Source: Streptomyces sp. TN58 (GTDB lineage Bacteria; Actinomycetota; Actinomycetes; Streptomycetales; Streptomycetaceae). Taken from it: DNA of 64,000 nt. The notes under the pieces were generated by a model. That model worked only from the letters and a program-made list of their open reading frames with translations, was not told the DNA's origin and searched no databases. Made by a program: the position numbers and the translations under genes. Below are positions 28,925 through 36,280 of the stretch, one piece after another; position 1 is the stretch's first letter, and each line of letters opens with the position of its first letter. The stretch lies in contig NZ_CP018870.1 in NCBI RefSeq assembly GCF_001941845.1, positions 1,829,001 through 1,893,000 of the forward strand, written 5' to 3'.

Positions 28925-29881
28925 ATGGATGGGTACATGTCACAGCACAGAGCAACCGCAGCCCCGTCCGGTGTACCGGTCCTGTCGGAAGAGGTGCGTG
29001 AGGCGCTCGACCGGGGCAGGCCCGTGGTGGCCCTGGAGTCGACGATCATCGCGCACGGCCTGCCCCGCCCCCGCAACCTGGAGGTGGGCCTCGAACTGGA
29101 GGAGCTGGTCCGCGCGGAGGGCGCCGTTCCGGCGACCGTCGCGGTCGTCGACGGCGTGTCCCGGGCGGGCCTGGACAAGGCCTCGCTGGAGCGGATCGCG
29201 ACCGGCGACGGTGTGCGCAAGCTCGGCCACCGGGACCTGGCACCCGCGCTGGCGGCGGGCGCGACCGGGGCGACGACGGTGTCCGCGACGGCCTTCCTCG
29301 CGGCCAGGGCGGGCCTGCGGGTCTTCGCGACGGGCGGCCTGGGCGGCGTACACCGCGAATGGGCGCAGACGCAGGACGAGTCGGCGGACCTCTCCCTGCT
29401 GGCCCGGACCCGGATCACGGTGGTGTGCGCGGGGGTGAAGTCGATCCTGGACGTGCCGGCCACCCTGCAGCGGCTGGAGACGCTGGGGGTGGGGGTGCTG
29501 GGGTACGGCACGGAGCGGTTCCCCGGGTTCTACCTGGCCGATTCGGGTGAGCCGGTGGACTGGACCGTGCACCGCCCGGAGGAGGTCGCGGCGGTGATGG
29601 CCGCTCAGGACGCGCTGGGCGGCCCGGAGTCGGCGCTGCTCGTGGCCAACCCGGTGGCGGCCGCCGAGCAGCTGGATCCGCAGCTGCACGACCGGGTGCT
29701 GGCCGAGGCGCTCACCGAGTGCCGCAAGCAGGGTGTGACGGGGCAGGCGGTGACGCCGTTCCTGCTGGGGTACCTGGTACGGGCCACGGGCGGAGCCTCG
29801 CTGGAGGCCAACCTGGCGGCGGTACGCGGCAACGTGCGGCTCGGAGCCCGGATCGCCGGGGCCTGGGCGGCGCGGGCGTGA
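28925..29881 (+). CDS. psuG: Pseudouridine-5'-phosphate glycosidase
   Basis: 318-aa enzyme that reversibly splits pseudouridine 5'-phosphate into uracil and ribose 5-phosphate. Family blocks are intact: VVALESTIIAHGLPRPRNLEV, GVPATVAVVDG-like PATVAVVDGV, the catalytic-Lys region RKLGHRDLAPALAAGATGATTVSAT, FATGGLGGVHR and TPFLLGYLVRATGGASLEAN. ATG 28925 is used; ATG 28937 (MSQHRATAAP) is an equally good alternative. The stop overlaps the GTG start of the next gene (GTGA at 29878-29881), a PfkB kinase, so the two form a pseudouridine salvage operon. Confidence 0.95.
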   Translation: MDGYMSQHRATAAPSGVPVLSEEVREALDRGRPVVALESTIIAHGLPRPRNLEVGLELEELVRAEGAVPATVAVVDGVSRAGLDKASLERIATGDGVRKLGHRDLAPALAAGATGATTVSATAFLAARAGLRVFATGGLGGVHREWAQTQDESADLSLLARTRITVVCAGVKSILDVPATLQRLETLGVGVLGYGTERFPGFYLADSGEPVDWTVHRPEEVAAVMAAQDALGGPESALLVANPVAAAEQLDPQLHDRVLAEALTECRKQGVTGQAVTPFLLGYLVRATGGASLEANLAAVRGNVRLGARIAGAWAARA

Positions 29882-30789
29882 CCGCGCCGGGTGCGCTGCT
29901 CGTCGTCGGGGACGTGGTGACGGACGTGGTGGCCGTCCACACGGAGCCGCTGGCTCCGGCCACCGACACGGCGGCCCGCATCCGCACCCTGCCGGGCGGG
30001 GCGGGGGCCAACGCGGCGTGCTGGGCCGCCCGTACGGGGGGCGCGGAGGTACGCCTCCTCGCGCGGGTGGGCGCGGAGTCGGCGCGGTGGCACGAGCGGG
30101 CCCTGGTGGACGCGGGGGTGCGGCCGCGGCTGGTGGTCGATCCGGAGGAGCCGACCGGGACGGTGGTGGTCCTCGTCGGCAAGGACGCGGAGCGGACCTT
30201 CCTGACCGACAGCGGTGCCTCGCTGCGGCTGTGCCCGGCCGACTGGGATCCGTCCCTGCTGGACGGTGTGGCGCACCTGCACCTGTCCGGTTATCTGTTC
30301 TTCGCGGACGGCAGCCGGGAGCTGGCCACGGTCGCGCTGCGGGCGGCGCGGACGCGGGGGGTGCCGGTGAGCGTGGATCCCGCGTCGGCGGGGTTCCTGG
30401 CGGCGCTGGGCCCGCGGCGCTTCCTGGACGCCGGGGCGGGGGCGGAGGTGCTGCTGCCGAACGAGGACGAGGCCCGGCTGCTGGCGGGGCTGCCGCGGGG
30501 GGCGGGGACAGGGGTGGCAGCGGCGGCGGCGGCGCTGAGCCGGCGGGTGCCGCTGGTGGTGGTGACCCGGGGCCCTGCGGGGGCGCTCGTGGCCGAGCGG
30601 GGCCGGATCACGGCGGAGGTGGCTGCCACCGAGCCGGCCGGGCCGGTGGTGGACTCCACGGGCGCCGGCGACGCCTTCACCGGCGCCTTCCTCGCCTCCC
30701 GCCTGACCGGAGCGGACCCGACGGAGTCGGCCCGCGCCGGCTGCCGCGCGGCAGCCGCCGCCATAACCCACCCGGGCGCCCGCCCCTGA
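29878..30789 (+). CDS. psuK: PfkB family kinase, probable pseudouridine kinase
   Basis: 303-aa ribokinase-fold kinase. Starts MTAPGALLVVGDVVTDVVAV; first signature LPGGAGANAACWAARTGG, second DSTGAGDAFTGAFLA with the catalytic Asp. The call as pseudouridine kinase rests on translational overlap with psuG (GTGA); the sequence alone would say ribokinase-like. It would make the PsuG substrate. A G/A-rich low-complexity stretch (GVAAAAAALSRR) lies in the middle. Followed directly by the hairpin repeat array at 30803-31400. Confidence 0.88.
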   Translation: MTAPGALLVVGDVVTDVVAVHTEPLAPATDTAARIRTLPGGAGANAACWAARTGGAEVRLLARVGAESARWHERALVDAGVRPRLVVDPEEPTGTVVVLVGKDAERTFLTDSGASLRLCPADWDPSLLDGVAHLHLSGYLFFADGSRELATVALRAARTRGVPVSVDPASAGFLAALGPRRFLDAGAGAEVLLPNEDEARLLAGLPRGAGTGVAAAAAALSRRVPLVVVTRGPAGALVAERGRITAEVAATEPAGPVVDSTGAGDAFTGAFLASRLTGADPTESARAGCRAAAAAITHPGARP

Positions 30790-30802
30790 CCCCCGACTCC
30801 CC

Positions 30803-31400
30803 ACTTCAGCCCTGCCGCCGTTGCGCGGCTCAGGGCCGGACCCCGCGCCAAGCCCAGCCGGGGCCACCCGACTTCAGCCCCCGCCGGCGCTCCAGGCGCG
30901 GGCCCGGGCAGCGCCCGGCTCCTGGCCCCACCCAACCCACCACACCCCCGGCCGGGCCGCCCCACTTCAGCCCGCCGACGCTTGAGGCGCGGGCCCGGAC
31001 AACGCCCAGCTCCTGGCCCCACCCAGCCCCGCCACCACACCCCCGGCCGGGCCGCCCCACTTCAGCCCCGCCGGCGCTTGAGGCGCGGGCCCGGACAACG
31101 CCCGCCTCCCGGCCCCACCCAACCCACCGCACCGCCCGGCCCCGCCGTCCGACTTCAGCCCCGCCGGCGCTTGAGGCGCAGGTCCGGACAGCGCCCGCCT
31201 CCCGGCCCCACCCAGCCCACCACACCCCCGGCCGGGCTGCCCCTACTTCCAGCCCGCCGGCGTTTGAGGCGCGGGCCCGGGCAGCGCCCGGCTCCTGGCC
31301 CCACCCAGCCCCGCCACCGCACCGCCCGGCCCCGCCGTCCGACTTCAGCCCCGCCGGCGCTTGAGGCGCGGGTCCGGGCAGCGCCCGGGGAACGGTGGAA
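30803..31400. repeat. Tandem array of 93-97 bp hairpin-forming units
   Basis: Units beginning acttcagcccc start at 30871, 30964, 31059, 31152, 31245 and 31342 (spacings 93, 95, 93, 93, 97), with a degenerate unit from 30803. Each holds a gcccgc ... gcgggc stem around a cggcgcttgaggc-type loop followed by a cggac(a)acgccc / ggccccacccaaccc tail. The array fills the 650 bp between convergent psuK and the uridine-kinase-like gene, and I see no real gene in it. The long open frames across it on both strands are repeat artefacts. Confidence 0.88.
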
Positions 31401-31439
31401 GGGCGGGGTGGGGCGGAAGCCCCGCGCAGCGGTACCGCG

Positions 31440-32087
31440 TCACCGCCCCCGGATCCCGGTCCAGGCGGGATGCCTGGGATCATCCGCGCGCACCACCACG
31501 TCGGCGGCGGCGCCCGGATCCACCTCCGCCTCGTAGCGGGCGAACGCCGCCCCCGTCCACCGCTCGGACTCCTCGGTGCGCCGCGCGAGCGCCCCCGCGG
31601 AGAGCCGGACGTGGACCGTCAGGTCGAAGGGGAACCACCGCCCCAGCAGCAGCGGACCGTGCACCAGCAGCACACCGCCGGCCGGGAGTTCGGCGTAGGG
31701 GCTGCGGGTGGCCCGGTCGGTCACCGGGTCCCACAGGTCCGGCAGCACGCGTCCCGTCCCGCCGGGGTCGGTCGGTCCGAACACCTCCCGCCAGAGCGCG
31801 GCCGTGTCGTACCAGCCGTCCAGGTACGCGTCCACGTCCTGCCGGCCGAACTCGAAGCGGAGGGAGGCCGGCCGCAGGAAGCCGGCGGTCGGCACCACCA
31901 GGACCGAACGCCCTCGCAGCCTCAGCTCGTCCGCGAGCCGCCCGGCGAGGGCGCCGGTGTCGGCCGCGGGCGCTCCGTCGATGCCCACGCGCTGCCAGGC
32001 GCCGGGCCCGGGGGTGTGGTCCGGGTCGTCGAGGTGGCCGGCGAGCCGCTCGGCCATCCGCTGCCATGTGATCGCTTCCCACTGCAC
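31440..32087 (-). CDS. Uridine-kinase-like protein with degenerate P-loop
   Basis: 215 aa, similar to the proteins annotated as uridine kinase in Streptomyces. Blocks VGIDGAPAADTGALAGRLADEL, VLVVPTAGFLRPASLRFEFG, DGWYDTAALWREVFGP, LPAGGVLLVHGPLLLGRWFPFDL and terminal VVRADDPRHPAW. The first should be a Walker A but has no GK[ST]: it reads GIDGAPAADTG, so ATP binding by the classical loop is doubtful. GTG 32087 is chosen for N-terminal similarity (QWEAITWQRMAERLAG) and the promoter space upstream; no strong ribosome binding site is seen. Stop lies next to the tandem repeat array. Confidence 0.82.
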   Translation of the reverse strand: MQWEAITWQRMAERLAGHLDDPDHTPGPGAWQRVGIDGAPAADTGALAGRLADELRLRGRSVLVVPTAGFLRPASLRFEFGRQDVDAYLDGWYDTAALWREVFGPTDPGGTGRVLPDLWDPVTDRATRSPYAELPAGGVLLVHGPLLLGRWFPFDLTVHVRLSAGALARRTEESERWTGAAFARYEAEVDPGAAADVVVRADDPRHPAWTGIRGR

Positions 32088-32180
32088 CGGCCCATTGTCA
32101 GTGCTCGGCCGTAGCTTTTTCTCACGAGGGATCACCGCGGAAACGGCGCCGGTGGACCGGTTTTCGGGGAGGGGTCTGTC

Positions 32181-33635
32181 ATGGCTCGGGAGACGACGTA
32201 TCTGGAGCTGTCGCAGGACGGCGGCGGGGCGCACAAGTTCTACGAGGTGACCGTGGACGGCACGGCCGTCTCGGTGCGCTACGGCCGCATCGGCGCGCCG
32301 GGCCAGTTGCAGAGCTCTTCCTTCCCGACCGCGGAGAAGGCCCGGGCGGCCGCCGCGAAGAAGATCGGGGAGAAGGTCCGCAAGGGGTACGCGCCGGCCG
32401 TGCAGGGGCAGCGCGCCGCCCGGGCGGTGACGCGCCGCCAGGTGGCGTCGGCGCCGTCGACGGCGCGTGCCGTGGCGCCGGTGCTGTGGCGTTTCCGCAC
32501 CGGTTCCGCCGCCTTCGGGATCCATGTCGACGAGGACCGCTGCTGGGTCGGCAACCAGGCCGGCGACGTGTACACGCTGAGCCACGGCGGTGAGGTGCTG
32601 GCGCGCTATTCACTGCCGGACGGGGTGAAGTGCCTGGTGGCGGACGAGTTCTGGATATACGCGGGCTGTGACGACGGCACGGTGTACGACCTGTCGTCGA
32701 AGGTTCCCTTCGGTGCCTACGCCATCGCGGCGGACGTGGACATCTACTGGCTGGACATCCACGAGGGCGTGCTCAACGTCTCCGACGCGAACGGCGGCCT
32801 GACCGTCATCGACCACGAGGACGAGCACCAGTGGTCGCGGAAGTCCGCCGGGAGGGGTGCGTGGATGGTCCGGGCCGACGAGCGGGCGGTCTACCACGGG
32901 CACAGCGGCGGTGTGACGGCCTACGCGGCGGACGGCACCGGGCAGTTGTGGCACAGCGCCACCCCCGGCGGTGTCCTGTTCGGCTGGCAGGAGGAGCACT
33001 CGGTGTACGCGGGCACGGTCCGCAACACCGTGCAGCGGCTGTCGAAGGCCTCGGGGGCGACGGAGGCCGTGTACCGGTGCGACGCGGCGGTGTATTCGTG
33101 CGCGACCTCGCCGGACGGCCGCCACGTCTTCGCGGGCGACTCCTCCTCCTCGGTCTACTGCTTCGACGCGGAGGGGAACCGGCTGTGGAAGCTGGGGACC
33201 GGGGGCGGTTCGGCGCTGTCGATGCAGTATCTGGACGGGCGGCTGTACCTCGTCACCACGGACGGCTCGCTGGTCTGCGTGGACGCGAGCGAGCAGGCGA
33301 TCGCGGCGGCCCAGCAGGGTTCGGTGCCGGCGCCGATGGACGTGAAGTCGGCTGCCGCTCTGCCGGTGTTCACCCCGGCCGCGTCGGCTGCGGCGGTGGC
33401 GACGGTGTCCATGGCCGCGGTGGCCTCGGAGCCGGCGGGGGGCGTGGTGGTGGAGTGCGTCCAGCAGGGCGGCCGGGTGCGGGTGCAGGTGGTGTCGAGC
33501 GGCTTCGAGCCGTCCTGGAACGTGCAGTTCCCGCGGGGGATCCGGGAAGCCGGCGCCCGGTACGTGGTGGACGGTCTGCACGCGGCCTCCGGGGGCTTCT
33601 ACCGGGTCCGCGGGGAGATACGCCGACTGGTGTGA
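32181..33635 (+). CDS. WGR-domain protein with PQQ-like beta-propeller
   Basis: 484 aa, no signal peptide, so cytosolic. Residues 1-75 are a WGR domain (RETTYLELSQDGGGAHKFYEVTV, VSVRYGRIGAPGQ, KARAAAAKKIGEKVRKGY), the module that in eukaryotic PARPs senses DNA 5' phosphate ends. Residues about 100-380 are repeated beta-propeller blades with W/G-D-G patterns (CWVGNQAGDVYTLSHGGEVLARY, WIYAGCDDGTVYDLS, YCFDAEGNRLWKLGTGGG, LYLVTTDGSLVCVDAS). The last 50 residues are a small beta domain (VQQGGRVRVQVVSSGFEPSWNVQFP). No enzyme motif is present. A DNA-bound sensor or scaffold is a guess. Convergent with a cupin gene, overlapping by 37 nt. Confidence 0.85.
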   Translation: MARETTYLELSQDGGGAHKFYEVTVDGTAVSVRYGRIGAPGQLQSSSFPTAEKARAAAAKKIGEKVRKGYAPAVQGQRAARAVTRRQVASAPSTARAVAPVLWRFRTGSAAFGIHVDEDRCWVGNQAGDVYTLSHGGEVLARYSLPDGVKCLVADEFWIYAGCDDGTVYDLSSKVPFGAYAIAADVDIYWLDIHEGVLNVSDANGGLTVIDHEDEHQWSRKSAGRGAWMVRADERAVYHGHSGGVTAYAADGTGQLWHSATPGGVLFGWQEEHSVYAGTVRNTVQRLSKASGATEAVYRCDAAVYSCATSPDGRHVFAGDSSSSVYCFDAEGNRLWKLGTGGGSALSMQYLDGRLYLVTTDGSLVCVDASEQAIAAAQQGSVPAPMDVKSAAALPVFTPAASAAAVATVSMAAVASEPAGGVVVECVQQGGRVRVQVVSSGFEPSWNVQFPRGIREAGARYVVDGLHAASGGFYRVRGEIRRLV

Positions 33636-34075
33636 GGCGGGCCGCCCGGCTCGGCCGGCGGCTGCGGCGGCTGCGGGGGGTGCCGGCGGCACACGTCCCG
33701 GGTGGCACCGGCGGGGGCGGGCACGGGTATGGAGAAGGGCGTCCCCTCGGGAAGCCGGGGGGTGACGTGGAGCACGACCGGCTCGGTGCCGAGGTTGTGT
33801 CCCAGGTGTATGTGCCCGATGCCCGCGGGCTCCAGGAAGGTGGTGCCGGGCCGGTGCACCTCTTCGGTGAGGTCGTGCAGGACCCGGGTCAGGGTGCCCG
33901 ACAGGACGACGGCTTCGAGCCGCACGCGGTGGAAGTGCCAGCCCGTGCAGCCGCCCGGTGGGATGACGATCTCCCGGCCGGCGGGGATCGTGGTGACGCA
34001 GGACCTGCCGGTGCCGATGTCGAAGCCGAAGCCGGTCACCTGCGGCCGTGCCGTCGTCGTCCGCCGTGTGCCCAT
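33599..34075 (-). CDS. Cupin-domain protein
   Basis: 158 aa. Cupin barrel at residues 15-115: IPAGREIVIPPGGCTGWHFHRVRLEAVVLSGTLTRVLHD supplies H-x-H and downstream Glu, then FLEPAGIGHIHLGHNLGTEPVVLHVTPRLPEG, so metal ligands are intact, unlike the cupin at 28342. Pro-rich tail of 45 residues ends the protein. ATG 34075 is supported by GAGGAGG 6 nt upstream. Related proteins are often annotated as quercetin-dioxygenase-like; substrate unknown. The 3' end overlaps the convergent WGR gene by 37 nt, a long antisense overlap. Confidence 0.86.
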   Translation of the reverse strand: MGTRRTTTARPQVTGFGFDIGTGRSCVTTIPAGREIVIPPGGCTGWHFHRVRLEAVVLSGTLTRVLHDLTEEVHRPGTTFLEPAGIGHIHLGHNLGTEPVVLHVTPRLPEGTPFSIPVPAPAGATRDVCRRHPPQPPQPPAEPGGPPHTSRRISPRTR

Positions 34076-34223
34076 GTGCTCCTCCTCGGTGGACCGGCCC
34101 CGGTGGTCCCCGGTCCACGGCCCACGGTAGGAGGGATCAGGCCGATCAAGGAAGAGTGGGCGAAACCCCAACCTCCCGTGCCCACCAGGTGATATGAGGG
34201 GCGGGGGGCGGTATCACACCTGT

Positions 34224-34907
34224 ATGAGCCTGGTCGTCTTCGAGTCGGTGAAGCAGATCCACTGCGCGGAGTGCCGGAGCGGTCCGCTCCGGCACCTGGT
34301 GCGCGAGGCCGGTGTGCCCAGGTGCCTGGACTGCGCGGACCTGGGGCACCTCGTCTACCTGCCGCGCGGGGACACCGCGCTCACGCGGCGTGCCCGCGAG
34401 GCCAGTTCACTGTCCGCGGTCGTGGTCCGCTTCCACAGGCGGCGCCGCCGGTACGAGCGCCTCGGGCTGCTCGTCGAGGATGCCGCGCTGGCCGGCGCGG
34501 AACGCGCCTGTCTCGCGGACTCCGAGGCCCGGGCCCGCCGCCGGGAGCGCGACCGGCTGCGTCGTGCGGCGGAGGACGTCCGCTTCACGGCGGCCTTCGC
34601 CGCCGAGATAGTGCGGCTGTTCCCCGGCTGCCCGGCCGACCGGGCCGTGGCCATCGCCACGCACGCCTCGGTGCGCGGCAGCGGCCGGGTGGGCCGCACC
34701 GCCGCCGGGCGGTCCCTGGACGAGACGGCGGTCTCGGTGGCGGTCCGCGCGGCGGTCCGGCACACCGACACCGAGTACGACGCGCTGCTGATGGCGGGCG
34801 TCCCCCGCTTCACCGCTCGCGCCCGGCTCGCCCCGCGGATCGACGCCATCCTCGACGGATGGCGCAGCGTGCCGCGGGATCGGGCTCAACGAGGGTGGGC
34901 TAGTTGA
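34224..34907 (+). CDS. DUF2293 protein with N-terminal zinc ribbon
   Basis: 227 aa. Cys residues in CAECRSG and CLDCADLGHL form a C-x-x-C ... C-x-x-C zinc-ribbon-like unit in the first 40 residues; then a basic region (VVVRFHRRRRRYERLG) and Arg-rich helix, and a C-terminal DUF2293-type domain from about residue 120 (AAEIVRLFPGCPADRAVAIATHASVRGSGRVGRT, HTDTEYDALLMAGVPRFTARA). The charged nature hints at nucleic acid binding; not established. The ATG at 34224 lacks a good ribosome binding site, and an aggtgata/tatcacacct imperfect inverted repeat straddles the region just upstream. Its 3' end overlaps the chaplin gene by 8 nt. Confidence 0.85.
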   Translation: MSLVVFESVKQIHCAECRSGPLRHLVREAGVPRCLDCADLGHLVYLPRGDTALTRRAREASSLSAVVVRFHRRRRRYERLGLLVEDAALAGAERACLADSEARARRRERDRLRRAAEDVRFTAAFAAEIVRLFPGCPADRAVAIATHASVRGSGRVGRTAAGRSLDETAVSVAVRAAVRHTDTEYDALLMAGVPRFTARARLAPRIDAILDGWRSVPRDRAQRGWAS

Positions 34908-35607
34908 GCCGGAAGCGGCGGTAGAGCATGGCGCCGCCGAGCAGCAGCGCGCCGCCGGCGGGCAGCATGTAGCCGACGCCGTCCGCTCCGGTCTGGGCGA
35001 GTGCCTCGCTGTGCCGCGGGGGCTCGGGCGGGGTGACCTCGGTGACGGGCGAGTTCGGCGAGGTCGGGACGGCCGGGGTGACCGGCTGCTCCACGACGGG
35101 CGGCTGCACGGGCTTGCCGGGGCCGGGCTGTTCGGCGTTGACGGACGTGTTGCCGTGCGAGGGGTTCCCGATGCCGACCACGTTGACGGAGTTGCCGCTG
35201 ACGTTGACCGGGAGGTCCACGGGGAGCTGGAGGCCGTTGCCGGACAGCACTCCGGGGGAGTTGGCCGTCTGACCGCTCGCGACCGCTCCGCCGCCGTTGC
35301 CCGCCGCCGGCGTCGACCGGTCCGACCCGCTCTGGCCGGAGTGCGCGCCGCCGCCCTGCGAGGTGTTCGTACAGCGGTTGCCGGCGGCCGGGTTCAGCAG
35401 GCCGACGACGTTCACCGTGTTCCCGCATGCGCTGACCGGTACGTTCACCGGGAGCTGCACCAGGTTCCCGGACAGCAGTCCCGGCGAGCGCTCGGCCGTG
35501 CCGCCCGCGTCCGCGTCGGCGTGGGCGAGCCCGCTCACGCCCGCGACCGCCAGACCGCCGCCCGCGACGACCGCCGCGATCAAGCCATTTCGACGACTGT
35601 GACGCAT
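34900..35607 (-). CDS. Long chaplin with two chaplin domains and sortase signal
   Basis: 235-aa cell-wall-anchored chaplin, part of the hydrophobic layer that lets hyphae grow into air. Signal peptide (residues 1-31); chaplin domain 1 at about 41-80 (SPGLLSGNLVQLPVNVPVSA, CGNTVNVVGLLNPAAGNRC), with the Cys61/Cys79 pair; domain 2 at about 117-157, where both Cys are Ser (NVSGNSVNVVGIGNPSHGN). A Pro/Val-rich spanner follows, then the LAQTG sortase motif at 203-207, a hydrophobic helix and RRFRLN tail, as in ChpA-C. AGGAAAG precedes the ATG. The leader holds a small ggggc-cttg-cccc hairpin and an aaccc-atac-gggtt inverted repeat (35667-35680). Likely regulated during development. Confidence 0.94.
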   Translation of the reverse strand: MRHSRRNGLIAAVVAGGGLAVAGVSGLAHADADAGGTAERSPGLLSGNLVQLPVNVPVSACGNTVNVVGLLNPAAGNRCTNTSQGGGAHSGQSGSDRSTPAAGNGGGAVASGQTANSPGVLSGNGLQLPVDLPVNVSGNSVNVVGIGNPSHGNTSVNAEQPGPGKPVQPPVVEQPVTPAVPTSPNSPVTEVTPPEPPRHSEALAQTGADGVGYMLPAGGALLLGGAMLYRRFRLN

Positions 35608-35731
35608 CACTTTCCTGCCTTCCGGTGGATTAAGGGGCCTTGCCCCACCGGTAAACAACGCCTCCAAACCCATACGGGTTATAGAGTCGGTAGATATTTC
35701 ACTCCATCGTGTGCTGGGTACTGGACACTTC

Positions 35732-36280
35732 ATGACTGAACGCCCGCTGCTCCTCCTCGATGTGGACGGCCCGCTGAACCCGTTCCGTTCGCCCTTCGCC
35801 GGACTGCGCGGGTACAAGAGCCATCGCATGTGGCCGGAGGTCTGGCTCTCCTACCGCGACCCGGAATCCCGCAGGGCCCGGCGCGGCGCGCGGATCCGCC
35901 TCCATCCGTCCCACGGTTCCCGGCTGTTGTCCCTGCCGTTCGAACTCGCCTGGGCCACCGCCTGGACGCATCAGGCCAACACCCTGATCTCGCCGCACAT
36001 CGGGCTTCCCGGCGACCTGTCCGTCGTCGAATGGCCCGAACTGTTCGCCAAGGACCCCGACGGTCTCTCGTGGAAGACCCGCCACCTGCGGGACTGGGCG
36101 GCGGGCCGCCCCTTCGCCTGGGTCGACGACATGATCACCCCGCTCGACCGGGCCTGGGTCGCCGCCCATCATCCGGCACCGGCCCTCCTGTTGCGGATCC
36201 ATCCGCGCCACGGGCTGAGGGACCGCGACTTCACCGCCCTGACCCGCTGGGCGGAGGGCCTCAGCCCAGCAGGGCGGTGA
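35732..36280 (+). CDS. HAD-like hypothetical protein
   Basis: 182 aa. The N-terminus TERPLLLLDVDGPLNPF is a HAD motif I (DxD), and WVDDMITPLDRAW near residue 138 supplies the motif-IV-like acidic pair. Between are conserved SHGSRLLSLPFELAWATAWTHQANTLISPHIGLP, typical of actinobacterial HAD-type secretory or hypothetical proteins. Phosphatase activity is possible but not shown. Divergent from the chaplin gene (124 bp, relatively AT-rich region); its 3' end overlaps the SWIM gene by 20 nt. Confidence 0.82.
   Translation: MTERPLLLLDVDGPLNPFRSPFAGLRGYKSHRMWPEVWLSYRDPESRRARRGARIRLHPSHGSRLLSLPFELAWATAWTHQANTLISPHIGLPGDLSVVEWPELFAKDPDGLSWKTRHLRDWAAGRPFAWVDDMITPLDRAWVAAHHPAPALLLRIHPRHGLRDRDFTALTRWAEGLSPAGR

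Noticed and set aside
30829..31536. Long open frames over the tandem repeats on both strands, rich in Pro/Gly/Arg
   Set aside because: They follow the 93-97 bp repeat period and carry no start signals or domains; high GC removes stop codons.
34195..34223. Imperfect inverted repeat just before the DUF2293 gene as an operator
   Set aside because: Arms (aggtgata / tatcacacct) match only with a 2-nt bulge and the loop is GC-rich; could be chance.
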